A stretch of DNA of 64,000 bases from Burkholderia puraquae (lineage in GTDB: Bacteria > Pseudomonadota > Gammaproteobacteria > Burkholderiales > Burkholderiaceae). Position numbers and translations under genes: made by a program. How positions within the stretch are numbered: position 1 is the first letter of the stretch; each line of letters opens with the position of its first letter. This document shows, piece after piece, positions 1 through 8,572 of the stretch. The notes beneath the pieces were generated by a model. That model was not told the DNA's origin. It made no database searches and worked only from the letters and a program-made list of their open reading frames with translations. The DNA is taken from the NCBI RefSeq assembly GCF_002099195.1, contig NZ_NBYX01000018.1:62001-126000 (forward strand). Direction: 5' to 3'.

Positions 1-906
1 GCGGCGCTGAGCTCCGACCGGCCGCGCTTCTACAGCTGGTTCGCGGGCCGCAAGCGGGTGGGCCTCGTCGATCCGAACCGCGTGACGTGGCTCACGCGGA
101 TGATGCTGAACGGGATCGCGATCAATCACCACGAATCCGCGCATACGGTCGTCAGCACGCTCGCGCTCGCCCCCGTGATCGGCATCGAGCCGGTGTCTGA
201 GGTCGTCGCACCGGGTATCGGCGACGACCCGGCGCGGCGCGCGCGCTTCGACGCGTGGCTTGCCGAGTCGCCGGCGATTCGCGACGGCAAGCCGCTGGTC
301 GTCCTGCATCCGTATCCGATGTTCCGTTACAAGCAATGGCGGCTCGACGGCTGGGTCGAGATGATCGGCTGGCTGCGCGAGCACGGCTTCGCGGTCGCGC
401 TGTCGGGCGGCCCGGCCGACAGCGAGCGCGAATATGCGGAGCAGGTCGCGGCCGAAGCGGGCGGCGACGTGCTGAACCTGGTCGGCCGCCTGACGTTCGG
501 CGAAAGCGCCGAACTGGTGCGGCGTGCACGGCTCTTCATCGGGCCCGACACCGGTGCGACGCACGTCGCGGCCGCGACGGGCACCGACACGATCGCGCTG
601 TTCGGCCCGTCGGACCCCGTGCGCTGGGGGCCGTGGCCGCAGCACTGGCCCGCGACCGAGAATCCGTGGCCGCTGCGCGGCTCGGGGCGGCACGGGAACG
701 TGTGGCTGCTGCAGGGGGAGGGCGATTGCGTGCCGTGCCGGCACGAGGGCTGCGAGCGCAAGGTCGACAGCCGCAGCGATTGCCTCGCCCATCTCGGTGC
801 GCAGCGCGTGAAAGCCGCGGCGGCCGAGATGCTCGGGCTGAATCCGCCGGGCCCGGCCGACGCCGTCGTCGATACGTCGCGACTGCATCGCACCGGATCC
901 GACTGA
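1..906 (+). CDS. Lipopolysaccharide heptosyltransferase family protein (GT9), 5' end cut by window
   Basis: The frame is open from base 1 to the TGA at 904-906, so only the C-terminal roughly 300 residues are present. The GT9 donor-site signature is visible near residues 178-200 (LFIGPDTGATHVAAATGT, then ALFGPSDPVRWGPW). A cysteine cluster follows (DCVPCRHEGC and a fourth Cys nine residues on), as in many ADP-heptose:LPS heptosyltransferases. Family members add heptose or related sugars to the LPS inner core at the cytoplasmic face of the inner membrane. The nearby O-antigen ligase, two GT2 enzymes and msbA support a core-assembly role. Which heptose it transfers (WaaC, WaaF or WaaQ type) cannot be decided from this fragment. 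Confidence 0.85.
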   Translation, partial: AALSSDRPRFYSWFAGRKRVGLVDPNRVTWLTRMMLNGIAINHHESAHTVVSTLALAPVIGIEPVSEVVAPGIGDDPARRARFDAWLAESPAIRDGKPLVVLHPYPMFRYKQWRLDGWVEMIGWLREHGFAVALSGGPADSEREYAEQVAAEAGGDVLNLVGRLTFGESAELVRRARLFIGPDTGATHVAAATGTDTIALFGPSDPVRWGPWPQHWPATENPWPLRGSGRHGNVWLLQGEGDCVPCRHEGCERKVDSRSDCLAHLGAQRVKAAAAEMLGLNPPGPADAVVDTSRLHRTGSD

Positions 907-1042
907 CGCGCGGGAAGCGCACGTTTCCTGCTGGTTGCAGGCGGCTTGTTTCGCGACGAGCCGCGCAGCCCGTTTCCTTTGAGGGTAGTGAACTTCCGCT
1001 GCGGCCGAAGCCGGCCGACAGCGGAGCGTATGTCGTTGCGCG

Positions 1043-2323
1043 TTACGCGCTGCGCCGGATCGCCGACGTCTCGCGCGGCAGCGCTTCGCCGCGCTCGCCG
1101 CAGCCGAGCAGGATGCCGGCGAGCAGCACGATGAGGTGCCCTTCGGCGAAATCGAGCAGCAGCGAATTCGCGAGACTGCCGACCGTGAAGATCGCGAGCC
1201 AGCCGAGCAGCAGATGCCGCGAGCGCGGATCGAGCGTGCGGCTGCCGCGCGCGATCTGCGCGATCAGGTTGACGAACAGCACCAGGCCGAGCGTGCCGAG
1301 CTGCACGGCCATCAGCAGGTATTCGTTGTGGGGGTTCGACGTGAGCTGGCCTTCGGCCGCTGTCTTGCCGGCCGCGAGCTTCTCGAACTGGACTTCGAGA
1401 CCGCCCGCGCCGTAGCCGATCACGGGACGCTGACGATACAGATCGAGGCCCTTCTTGTACCACTCGAGCCGTAACCCGGACGACGTGATCGCGTCGCTCT
1501 GATGGTACTGCTGCACTTCCGACGCGACCTCCACGAGCCGGCCGTTGCGCATCGTGCCGACCGCAACCACGAGTGCCACGCCGGCCAGCGCCAGCACGCA
1601 GGCGGCGAGCCACGCGCACAGCGCCGATTGCTTGTGCAGCAGGAGCACGAACCGTACGGCGACAACGAGGATCAGCAGCAGCGCAATGACCTGCCCCGTG
1701 CGTCCTTGCAGCATCACGAACACGTTGACGAGCGACCAGACTGCCACGCCGGCATAGGCCACACGCGGCAGCGCCCTGCGGGCCGACAGCGCGAGATCGG
1801 CCGCCTGATAGAACAGCAGCGCGCCGAACATGCCGGCCGCGATGTGGTTCTTGAACACCCAGGCGCGGGACGTTGGCAGCCCGGTCGCGTGCGCGGGCCC
1901 GATCGCGGTCAGGCCGAGATAGTTGGTCGTCGACAGAACCAGGATCACGCACAGCGTGACGAACCAGCAGCGTTGCACGATCGGCGCCCAGTTCGACTGA
2001 CGGAATGCGAGCACGGCGAAGGGCAGCAGCAATAGCTTGTCGTATTTCGCGACCCAGTTCCATGCCTTGTCATGCGGCGCGACTGTATAGGTGACGCTGG
2101 CGGCCAGCGCGGCGAGGATCAGCAACGCCGCGAGCGACGGCGGATCGGTGACGAACGAGCGCAGGTTGCGCCAGAATTCGGGCGAGATGACGAGCGCAAC
2201 CGCGAACAGCGCGCAGAAGATGTTGGTCAGCGCCGTCGAGACAGGCACCATGCACAGCGCGGCGACGGCGAAGGCTCGGGCGGCGGTCAGGCGCCGGGTG
2301 GCGGGGGCGGAAAACGAAAGCAT
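1043..2323 (-). CDS. O-antigen ligase family protein (WaaL-like)
   Basis: This 426-residue polytopic membrane protein has about ten to twelve hydrophobic segments and a large periplasmic loop containing SNPHNEYLLMAVQLGTLGL, the hallmark of the Wzy_C/O-antigen ligase family. WaaL joins undecaprenyl-linked O-antigen to the lipid A-core at the periplasmic face of the inner membrane. I start at the ATG at 2323 because AGG lies a few bases upstream; an upstream in-frame start at 2353 would add ten residues. The neighbouring glycosyltransferases fit an LPS core locus. A polymerase of the Wzy type is the alternative, because the two families share this domain. Confidence 0.85.
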   Translation of the reverse strand: MLSFSAPATRRLTAARAFAVAALCMVPVSTALTNIFCALFAVALVISPEFWRNLRSFVTDPPSLAALLILAALAASVTYTVAPHDKAWNWVAKYDKLLLLPFAVLAFRQSNWAPIVQRCWFVTLCVILVLSTTNYLGLTAIGPAHATGLPTSRAWVFKNHIAAGMFGALLFYQAADLALSARRALPRVAYAGVAVWSLVNVFVMLQGRTGQVIALLLILVVAVRFVLLLHKQSALCAWLAACVLALAGVALVVAVGTMRNGRLVEVASEVQQYHQSDAITSSGLRLEWYKKGLDLYRQRPVIGYGAGGLEVQFEKLAAGKTAAEGQLTSNPHNEYLLMAVQLGTLGLVLFVNLIAQIARGSRTLDPRSRHLLLGWLAIFTVGSLANSLLLDFAEGHLIVLLAGILLGCGERGEALPRETSAIRRSA

Positions 2324-2484
2324 CGGAACCTGTCGAATGGGCGAATGCGGCACGCGGGCACGTGCGGCGCGCCGCTCGTCCCGGCGGCACGGGCCAGGAC
2401 GAACCGCGCAGTATACGCGAAGCCGGCCGCGTTTCCGCGTCGTTTCCAGGGCCAGATCGGGTGGATCCGATCACCCGAGCCCGA

Positions 2485-3327
2485 TCAGCTGAACGCGCGC
2501 TTGATCCTCGAGCGCAGCAGCGCGCGCTTCAGGCGTCCAGCGACTGCCGGCGTGTCGAGCGCGATGCGCGTGCCGGCCGGCTCGCCGCGATGCAGGTAGT
2601 AGCGGTCGAACGTCGCCTGGGTCATGCCCCATTTGTTCAGGAACTGGCGGCGGCCGTCGTTCTTGACGATCTTGCCCGTGCTCTTCTGCTGGAAGTGGTA
2701 GACGAGGCTGTCGCCGACACCCAGGAAGATCCGGCAGCCGGCATCCCAGAATTTCATCGAGAAGTCGTTGTCGCTGCTCATGCCGGGCGACAGTTCGCTG
2801 CTGTAGCCGCCGATCCGGTTCCACCAGTCGCGGTGCACGAGCGTCGGCGGCCAGGTCGAGCCGAGCCAGTCGGCGCGCACGAGCTGCGGGGCCGCCGCGA
2901 CGAGGCCCGCCGCGTCGAATTGTTCGGCGTCGCGGCCGAAATTGCTGACCACGACGCACGGGTTGCGCGTGTCGACCGGCTCGACCATCGTGCCCGACAG
3001 CATGAAGAGGTCGGTCGGCATCTGTTCGATGCGGCGCACGAGCGCCGTGTCCCAGCCGGGGCAGCAGAACATGTCGTCGTTCATGTAGACGACGTAGTCG
3101 CGTGTTGCGCGCGCGGCGGCCCAGTTCACCGCGTGGCAGATGCCGATGTTGGTCGGCGACGCAGTGTGTTCGATGCCTTCGCTGCGCACCCAGTCGAGCG
3201 TGCCGTCCGAGCCGTCGTTCACGTGCACGATGATCTGGTGGTCGTACGCGGAGTGGCGGCGCAGGCTGTCGACGACGAGCTTGAGGTACGGCAGGTTGTT
3301 CCAGGTCGGAATGATGATGGAGAACAT
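2485..3327 (-). CDS. Glycosyltransferase family 2 protein
   Basis: The 280-residue protein opens with the GT-A nucleotide-sugar fold (MFSIIIPTWNNLPYL). The metal-binding aspartates are in VVYMNDDMFCCPGW near residue 90, and an acceptor-side motif lies in MSSDNDFSMKFWDAG near residue 190. Such inverting enzymes add sugars to LPS core, O-antigen or capsule precursors in the cytoplasm. The ATG at 3327 begins exactly at the domain start; an open frame further upstream is non-homologous. Its sugar and acceptor are not identifiable. It lies between the O-antigen ligase and a WaaE-like glycosyltransferase, so an LPS core role is likely. Confidence 0.8.
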   Translation of the reverse strand: MFSIIIPTWNNLPYLKLVVDSLRRHSAYDHQIIVHVNDGSDGTLDWVRSEGIEHTASPTNIGICHAVNWAAARATRDYVVYMNDDMFCCPGWDTALVRRIEQMPTDLFMLSGTMVEPVDTRNPCVVVSNFGRDAEQFDAAGLVAAAPQLVRADWLGSTWPPTLVHRDWWNRIGGYSSELSPGMSSDNDFSMKFWDAGCRIFLGVGDSLVYHFQQKSTGKIVKNDGRRQFLNKWGMTQATFDRYYLHRGEPAGTRIALDTPAVAGRLKRALLRSRIKRAFS

Positions 3328-3440
3328 GGCGGTCGGATTCGGTAGTCGTCGTGGTGCGCGGCGGCGCCTGTCGGGCAGGCACGCGGGGCGCGGGCAGCCC
3401 GGCATTGTAACGCCGGGCCGGCCGCGTGCCGGGCGGGCGC

Positions 3441-4193
3441 TCAGCGCGCCCGTTCGTGACCGAGCTTCAGGAAGCGGTAGTACACGGTCTCCGCGTTGAA
3501 CACGGCGATCATGAAGCCTGCACGGCCGTCGAGGAAGCCGCGCCGCAGCACGTAGGTGCGCACGAATGCCCAGGCGCCGCGCGCGAGCGCCTTGCCGAAG
3601 CCGCCGCGCTGGCCGGCTGCGCGGCGCTGGCGCGCACCGGCCGTCGAATACGCGTCGAGCTTGCGCACGACGGTTTCGAAATCCTCGTACGAATAGTGCA
3701 TCAGCTTGCCGGACAGGCGCTGCGCGGCGCCATCGAACACGAGGCGTTCGTGCACGAGATCGTCCGAGAAGCGCGCGGCGCCGCGCCGGAACAGGCGCGG
3801 GATCCAATCCGGATACCAGCCGCTGTGATGGATCCACTGGCCGCAGAAGCTCGACAGCCGGTCGACCGCATAGACCTGCGCGGCCGGCGCGCGGATCGTG
3901 TCGCGGATCGACCGCGCGAGTTCCGGGGTGACGACTTCGTCGGTATCGAGGGACAGGATCCAGTCGGTGTCGAGCGCGTCGAGCGCACGATTCTTCTGCG
4001 GGCCGAAGCCCGGCCAGTCGCGCTCGACGATCACGCGCGCGCCGTGCGCCTGCGCGATCGCGACGGTATCGTCGGTGCTGCCGCCGTCGATCACGACGAC
4101 GTCGTCGGCGAACGACAGCGCGGCAAGGCACTGCGCAAGCCGCGCGGACGCGTTGAGGGCGATGAGGGCGACGCCGAGGGAGGGTTCAGCCAT
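3441..4193 (-). CDS. WaaE/KdtX-like family 2 glycosyltransferase
   Basis: This 250-residue GT2 protein has the compact WaaE/KdtX architecture: LGVALIALNASARLAQCLAA at the start, VVVIDGGSTDDT at about 32-43, WILSLDTDEVVTPELA at about 77-92 with the DxD metal site, and HERLVFDG near 150. Characterised relatives are LPS core beta-1,4-glucosyltransferases acting on heptose I. It is transcribed away from msbA and toward the other GT2 gene, with about 110 bases between them, so the genes from 4193 down to 1043 probably form one LPS cluster. The predicted substrate rests on family resemblance only. Confidence 0.82.
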   Translation of the reverse strand: MAEPSLGVALIALNASARLAQCLAALSFADDVVVIDGGSTDDTVAIAQAHGARVIVERDWPGFGPQKNRALDALDTDWILSLDTDEVVTPELARSIRDTIRAPAAQVYAVDRLSSFCGQWIHHSGWYPDWIPRLFRRGAARFSDDLVHERLVFDGAAQRLSGKLMHYSYEDFETVVRKLDAYSTAGARQRRAAGQRGGFGKALARGAWAFVRTYVLRRGFLDGRAGFMIAVFNAETVYYRFLKLGHERAR

Positions 4194-4293
4194 GAAATCG
4201 TCGGAAAGGCGGAGAAAACGGTGAGCGGCAGTATACCCGCGGCCCGGCCGCCGCCCGCATCGGCCATGACCGTTCCGGCCGGGGCGGTGCGGC

Positions 4294-4299
4294 TATAAT
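4294..4299 (+). promoter_or_regulatory. -10 box of the msbA promoter
   Basis: A perfect TATAAT lies 89 bases before the chosen msbA start in the divergent gap with the WaaE-like gene. No good -35 hexamer is seen at standard spacing, so the promoter is inferred mainly from the -10. Confidence 0.5.
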
Positions 4300-4387
4300 G
4301 TTGAGCCCTTTTCGGCACCCGCCCGACAGGGGCGAAATCCCGGGCGGCCACGTCCGGGCGCCGCTTCGCGGCTCAAGAAGGAATGCC

Positions 4388-6169
4388 TTGGAAACCCAGA
4401 ACACTCTTCGCAAACCGATGGACGGCACCGGCACCTCGCCGGTGACGGTCCTCAAGCGCCTGTGGCCGTACATCCGGCCGCTGATCGGCATCGTGGTGCT
4501 CGCCGTGATGACGATGGGCGTCGTCGCGGCCACCGAGGCCGGTATTCCGGCGCTGCTCAAGCCGCTGCTCGACCACGGCTTCGGCTCGCACGGCAGCGAC
4601 CGCGCGAAATGGTACGTGCCGATGGCCGTGATCGGGCTCGCGCTCGTGCGCGGCGTATCGCAGTACGCGTCGAATTACCTGCTCAACTACGTGTCGAACC
4701 GTATCCTGCTGCAACTGCGGCTCGAGATGTTCCAGCGGATGCTGCACACGGGCGCGTCGTTCTTCCAGCGCGAGACGGCGAGCACGGTGATCAACGCGAT
4801 CGTGTTCGAGGTCAACCAGATCCTGTCGGTGCTGACGGGCGTGATGGTCACGCTCGTGCGCGATTCGCTGACGGTGATCTTCCTGCTCGGCTACCTGTTC
4901 TACCTGAACTGGCGGCTCACGCTGATCGTCGCAGTGATCCTGCCGGGCATCGGCTGGCTCGTCAGCAAGATCAACCGCCGCCTGCGCCGCCTGAACCGCG
5001 AGCACCAGACGCTGACCAACGAGCTGTCGTACATCGTCGAGGAGACGGTCGGCGGCTACAAGGTCGTCAAGGTGCACAACGGCGAAGCGTACGAGATGGA
5101 CCGCTTCGCGCAGATGAGCAAGCGCCTGCGCGGCTACGCGATGCGCATGACGATCTCCGGCGGCCTCGCTCAGCCGCTCACGCAGTTTCTCGCGTCGATC
5201 GCGCTCGCGGTCGTGATCACGATCGCGGTCGTGCAGTCGTCGAACGACCAGACGACGGTCGGCGGCTTCGTCGCGTTCGTCACGTCGATGCTGCTGGTGA
5301 TCTCGCCGCTCAAGCACCTGATCGACGTCAACCAGCCGCTGCAGCGCGGGATGACGGCCGCGGAGCTGATCTTCGGGCTGATCGACGAACCGGCCGAGCC
5401 GCGGGGCGGCGGCCGGCTGCTGCCGCATGCGCGCGGCGAGATCGAGTTCCGCGACGTGTCGTTCGACTACGGCGCGGCCGAGCGGCCGACGCTCGACCGC
5501 ATCTCGTTCAAGGTCGCGCCCGGTGAAATGATCGCGCTCGCGGGCCCGTCCGGCAGCGGCAAGACGACGCTCGTAAACTTGCTGCCGCGCTTCTTCGACC
5601 CGACCGACGGTGCGATCCTGGTCGACGGCGTACCGGTTGCCGACTACGACCTCCACGCGCTGCGCGGCCAGATGGCGATGGTCAGCCAGGACGTCGTGCT
5701 GTTCAACGACACGATCGCCGCGAACGTCGCGTACGGGCAGACGCCCGACCGCACACGCGTGCAGGCCGCGCTCGAGGCTGCAAACCTCGCCGATGCGGTC
5801 GCCGCGATGCCCGACGGGCTCGACACGCTCGTCGGCGGCAACGGGATGCGGTTGTCCGGCGGCCAGCGCCAGCGTCTCGCAATCGCGCGCGCGATCTACA
5901 AGGACGCGCCGATCCTGATCCTCGACGAAGCGACGTCGGCGCTCGACTCGGAATCGGAGCGCCACGTGCAGGCCGCACTCGAACGGCTGATGGAAGGCCG
6001 CACGACGCTCGTGATCGCGCACCGGCTGTCGACGATCGAGCGTGCGGACCGCATCCTCGTGCTCGAGGCCGGCAAGATCGTCGAAGAGGGCAGCCACGAC
6101 GAATTGCTGCGCCACGGCGGCCTCTACGCGCACCTGCACCGGATCCAGTACCAGCAGCAGGCGGCGTAA
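4388..6169 (+). CDS. msbA: Lipid A export ATP-binding/permease protein MsbA
   Basis: The 593-residue half-transporter has six transmembrane helices in residues 20-320 and a C-terminal ABC ATPase. Visible motifs are Walker A GPSGSGKTT (Lys about 392), the signature LSGGQRQRLAIARA, Walker B ILILDEATSALD and the switch His in IAHRLST. It flips core-lipid A across the inner membrane as a homodimer, using ATP. I chose the TTG at 4388 because AAGGA sits five bases upstream at 4378-4382 and the length matches the family. The longer open frame from 4298 overlaps the -10 box, and the ATG at 4418 is a weaker choice. The adjacent divergent LPS glycosyltransferases support the assignment. Confidence 0.93.
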   Translation: METQNTLRKPMDGTGTSPVTVLKRLWPYIRPLIGIVVLAVMTMGVVAATEAGIPALLKPLLDHGFGSHGSDRAKWYVPMAVIGLALVRGVSQYASNYLLNYVSNRILLQLRLEMFQRMLHTGASFFQRETASTVINAIVFEVNQILSVLTGVMVTLVRDSLTVIFLLGYLFYLNWRLTLIVAVILPGIGWLVSKINRRLRRLNREHQTLTNELSYIVEETVGGYKVVKVHNGEAYEMDRFAQMSKRLRGYAMRMTISGGLAQPLTQFLASIALAVVITIAVVQSSNDQTTVGGFVAFVTSMLLVISPLKHLIDVNQPLQRGMTAAELIFGLIDEPAEPRGGGRLLPHARGEIEFRDVSFDYGAAERPTLDRISFKVAPGEMIALAGPSGSGKTTLVNLLPRFFDPTDGAILVDGVPVADYDLHALRGQMAMVSQDVVLFNDTIAANVAYGQTPDRTRVQAALEAANLADAVAAMPDGLDTLVGGNGMRLSGGQRQRLAIARAIYKDAPILILDEATSALDSESERHVQAALERLMEGRTTLVIAHRLSTIERADRILVLEAGKIVEEGSHDELLRHGGLYAHLHRIQYQQQAA

Positions 6170-6275
6170 CGCGGGGTCATGTGCGCGGTCATGCGGCCGC
6201 GCGATACCGTGTGCTAGTCTTGATCGGGTAGTTCGAGTGGTTTCGTTCGACGTGACAACACGGAGGGAAGGCACG

Positions 6276-6656
6276 ATGAAGAAGATGCACGGGATGATGC
6301 TGGCCGCGCTGATCGCGGCGGGTTTCGCCGCGCCGGCCGCGATGGCGCAGGACCACGACAACCACAACGACCAGGGCGGCCATGGCATGCACCGCGGCCA
6401 CGGCCCGAATCACATGCCGCCCGGCCAGATGCGTCATGAGGACGACGTGCCGCCGCGCTGGGCCGACCAGCCGCGCCGCGAGTGGCACAAGGGCGACCGG
6501 CTTCCCCCCGAGTTCCGCGATCGCCAGTACGTGATCGACGACTGGCGCGGCTATCGCCTGAGCCCGCCGCCGCGCGGCTATCAATGGGTCGGCGTCGGCG
6601 GGGATCACCTGCTGGTGCAGATCGGCTCCGGCATCGTGCTGCGGATCGGCGACTGA
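6276..6656 (+). CDS. RcnB family periplasmic protein
   Basis: This 126-residue protein has a clear signal peptide (cleavage near AMAQ|DHD, residue 25), then a His-, Asp- and Asn-rich stretch at about 26-62, then the RcnB fold with WRGYRLSPPPRGYQWVGVGG and LLVQIGSGIVLRI. E. coli RcnB is a periplasmic protein in nickel/cobalt homeostasis, and the histidine-rich segment here could bind metal. GGAGGGAAG precedes the ATG. No nickel exporter gene lies beside it, so the metal role is inferred from the family. Confidence 0.75.
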   Translation: MKKMHGMMLAALIAAGFAAPAAMAQDHDNHNDQGGHGMHRGHGPNHMPPGQMRHEDDVPPRWADQPRREWHKGDRLPPEFRDRQYVIDDWRGYRLSPPPRGYQWVGVGGDHLLVQIGSGIVLRIGD

Positions 6657-6667
6657 CCTTGCCGATC

Positions 6668-6697
6668 GCCCGGCACGTATCGCGATGCGTGCCGGGC
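6668..6697. terminator. Hairpin between convergent genes
   Basis: A perfect 10-bp inverted repeat (GCCCGGCACG / CGTGCCGGGC) with a 10-base loop lies between the converging RcnB and FUSC genes. It has no T-run, so it may be a weak or factor-assisted terminator. Confidence 0.45.
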
Positions 6698-6704
6698 TGC
6701 CGCG

Positions 6705-7274
6705 TCACTTGGCCGCTGCGCGGCGGAACCAGCGGCGCTCGATTTTCGACATCACCCAGCACACGCCCAGCGCACACACGGTGCCGAGCGTCACCTCGCC
6801 GAGCCGCATCAGCGGAATGTCCCACAGCGGGCCGTTGCCCGGAAACAGCAGCACGATCGTCGCGGTCACGCCGCCGAGCCGTGCCGCGCTGCCGACATTC
6901 AGGCACCAGCAGCAGACGACCACGACCGCGACGGTAATCGCATACGCGACGAGCCGGTCGCCACCGAGCGCCGCGCCGGCGAAACCGAGCACGCCGCCGA
7001 CCATCGCGCCGACGAACTGGTCGCGCGACAGCGACATCGTGTCCGAGTAGTTGTGCTGCGTCACGGCGATCGCGGTGATCGCCGCCCACACGGCCTGCTC
7101 GGTGTGCAGCGCGCGGCCGATCACGTACGCGAGGCACGCGCCGCACACGGCCTGCAGCGCCATCAGCCCGCCTTGCGCGAGCCGCTCGCTGAATGACAGC
7201 CCCTTGAACAGATCGAAGATCGACTGCTGAATCTGCTGGCGGGCTTCGTTGAGTGTCCTGATCGTATCCATCAT
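6705..7274 (-). CDS. FUSC family inner-membrane protein
   Basis: The 189-residue protein is mostly hydrophobic, with about five to six membrane segments from residue 35 onward. It carries the FUSC-type motif AVWAAITAIAVTQHNYSDT near residue 65 and a glycine-rich helix (FVGAMVGGVLGFAGAALGG). FUSC proteins include fusaric-acid and aromatic-carboxylate exporters, but full-length exporters are far longer, so this is a single-module member of unknown substrate. Two ATGs in tandem (7274 and 7271) can serve as the start; neither has a strong ribosome-binding site. The next gene upstream on this strand is an MFS transporter 38 bases away, and the two may be cotranscribed. Confidence 0.7.
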   Translation of the reverse strand: MMDTIRTLNEARQQIQQSIFDLFKGLSFSERLAQGGLMALQAVCGACLAYVIGRALHTEQAVWAAITAIAVTQHNYSDTMSLSRDQFVGAMVGGVLGFAGAALGGDRLVAYAITVAVVVVCCWCLNVGSAARLGGVTATIVLLFPGNGPLWDIPLMRLGEVTLGTVCALGVCWVMSKIERRWFRRAAAK

Positions 7275-7312
7275 GCGTTGGGCAAGAAGCGGGTAACGGC
7301 GGCGCGCGGGCG

Positions 7313-8572
7313 TCAGTGCGCCTGTTCGGGCGATGCGGCGGCCGGTTCGTCGGCCGCCGCATCGCCGTTCTCGACGCGTGTTTCGGGCATCACGAGCCAG
7401 ACCAGCAGCACCGCCAGCGCACCGGCCCCCGCGAGCCCGAAGAAGCTGACCGCGTTGCCGAAGTGATCGGCGACGTAGCCGGCCGCGGCCGTGCTGAGCG
7501 TCGCGCCGATCCCGGCCGCGAGCCCGAACAGCCCGATGCACAGGTTGTAGCGGCCCTTGCCGCCCGCGACGTCGGCCGCGATCAGCGGCAGCATCACGCC
7601 GAACACGGCCGCGCTGATGCCGTCGAGCATCTGCACGGGCACCAGCAGGTACGGGCTGCTCACGCCGGCGAACAGCAGCGCACGCACCGGCAACGCCGAA
7701 AAGCCGAGCAGCAGGATCGGCCGTCGGCCCCAGCGTTGCGCGGAGCGCCCGACCCACGGCGACAGCATCGCGACGATCGCCTGCGGCACGATGATGCACG
7801 CGGCGATCACGAGCTGCACGTTTTCGCCCATCCCGGCCGTGACTTCGCCGGCCGCGAGGTTCAGCATCGCCGCGTTCGACAGATGGAACAGCACGACGCA
7901 GGCGGCGAAGATCAGCATCCGGCGGTCGCGCAGCAGTTCGAGGAGCGTTTCGCGTTCGCCGGCTTCGTCGCGGTCGTCCGGCTTCGACGATTGCGGGATC
8001 ACCTCGTGCGTCGGCTGGATCATCGCGAGCGCGAACAGCGCGGGCAGCGCCAGCACGGCAGTCAGCCAGAACACCGCGCGCGCGGAGAAGTATTCGCCGG
8101 TGAGCCCCATCAGGCCCGCCGCGACCGCGCTGCCGATCGACGCCCAGCGCGCGTTGCGGCCGAGCCGGTCGCCGAGGTCGGCGCGGCCGACGAGCGAGAA
8201 CGAGATGGCGGCCATCGCCGGCACGAGCATGCAGCTCGCGAAACCGTGGAACACCTCGGCGGCGATCACCGGCACGATCGTCGGGCTCGACGCGAGCAGC
8301 ACCGCGGACAGGATGATGGCCGCGATCGCCCACGCGGCCGCGCCTTTCTTGTTCTTCAGCGCATCGACGGCCGCGCCGCCGGGCACCTGGCTGACCATCG
8401 CGCTGATCGTGCCGATCGACAGCACCATGCCGATCTCGCCCTGCGTCCACTTGTGCGACGCGAGGTAGGACGCGATGAACGGACCGAACCCTGTTTGAAC
8501 GTTTGCAACGAAGAAGTTGAGCCAGTCGAGGGACCGGAGACTGCGTGCGCTGACGGAATGCTTGATCGTCAT
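7313..8572 (-). CDS. MFS transporter
   Basis: This 419-residue protein has the twelve-helix major facilitator layout in two six-helix halves split by a charged loop near residues 205-225. The halves show characteristic glycine/arginine loop motifs, for example DALKNKKGAA after helix 2 and SAQRWGRRPILLLG in the second half. It is a proton-coupled inner-membrane transporter, and its substrate cannot be named. Its ATG overlaps the stop of the upstream PRC-barrel lipoprotein gene by four bases (ATGA, 8569-8572), so the two are almost certainly translationally coupled. The C-terminal tail is acidic and Ala-rich. Confidence 0.85.
   Translation of the reverse strand: MTIKHSVSARSLRSLDWLNFFVANVQTGFGPFIASYLASHKWTQGEIGMVLSIGTISAMVSQVPGGAAVDALKNKKGAAAWAIAAIILSAVLLASSPTIVPVIAAEVFHGFASCMLVPAMAAISFSLVGRADLGDRLGRNARWASIGSAVAAGLMGLTGEYFSARAVFWLTAVLALPALFALAMIQPTHEVIPQSSKPDDRDEAGERETLLELLRDRRMLIFAACVVLFHLSNAAMLNLAAGEVTAGMGENVQLVIAACIIVPQAIVAMLSPWVGRSAQRWGRRPILLLGFSALPVRALLFAGVSSPYLLVPVQMLDGISAAVFGVMLPLIAADVAGGKGRYNLCIGLFGLAAGIGATLSTAAAGYVADHFGNAVSFFGLAGAGALAVLLVWLVMPETRVENGDAAADEPAAASPEQAH

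Noticed and set aside
2485..4131. Single fused glycosyltransferase of 548 codons
   Set aside because: The upstream half of this frame is a shadow of the WaaE-like gene. The real GT2 gene starts at 3327.
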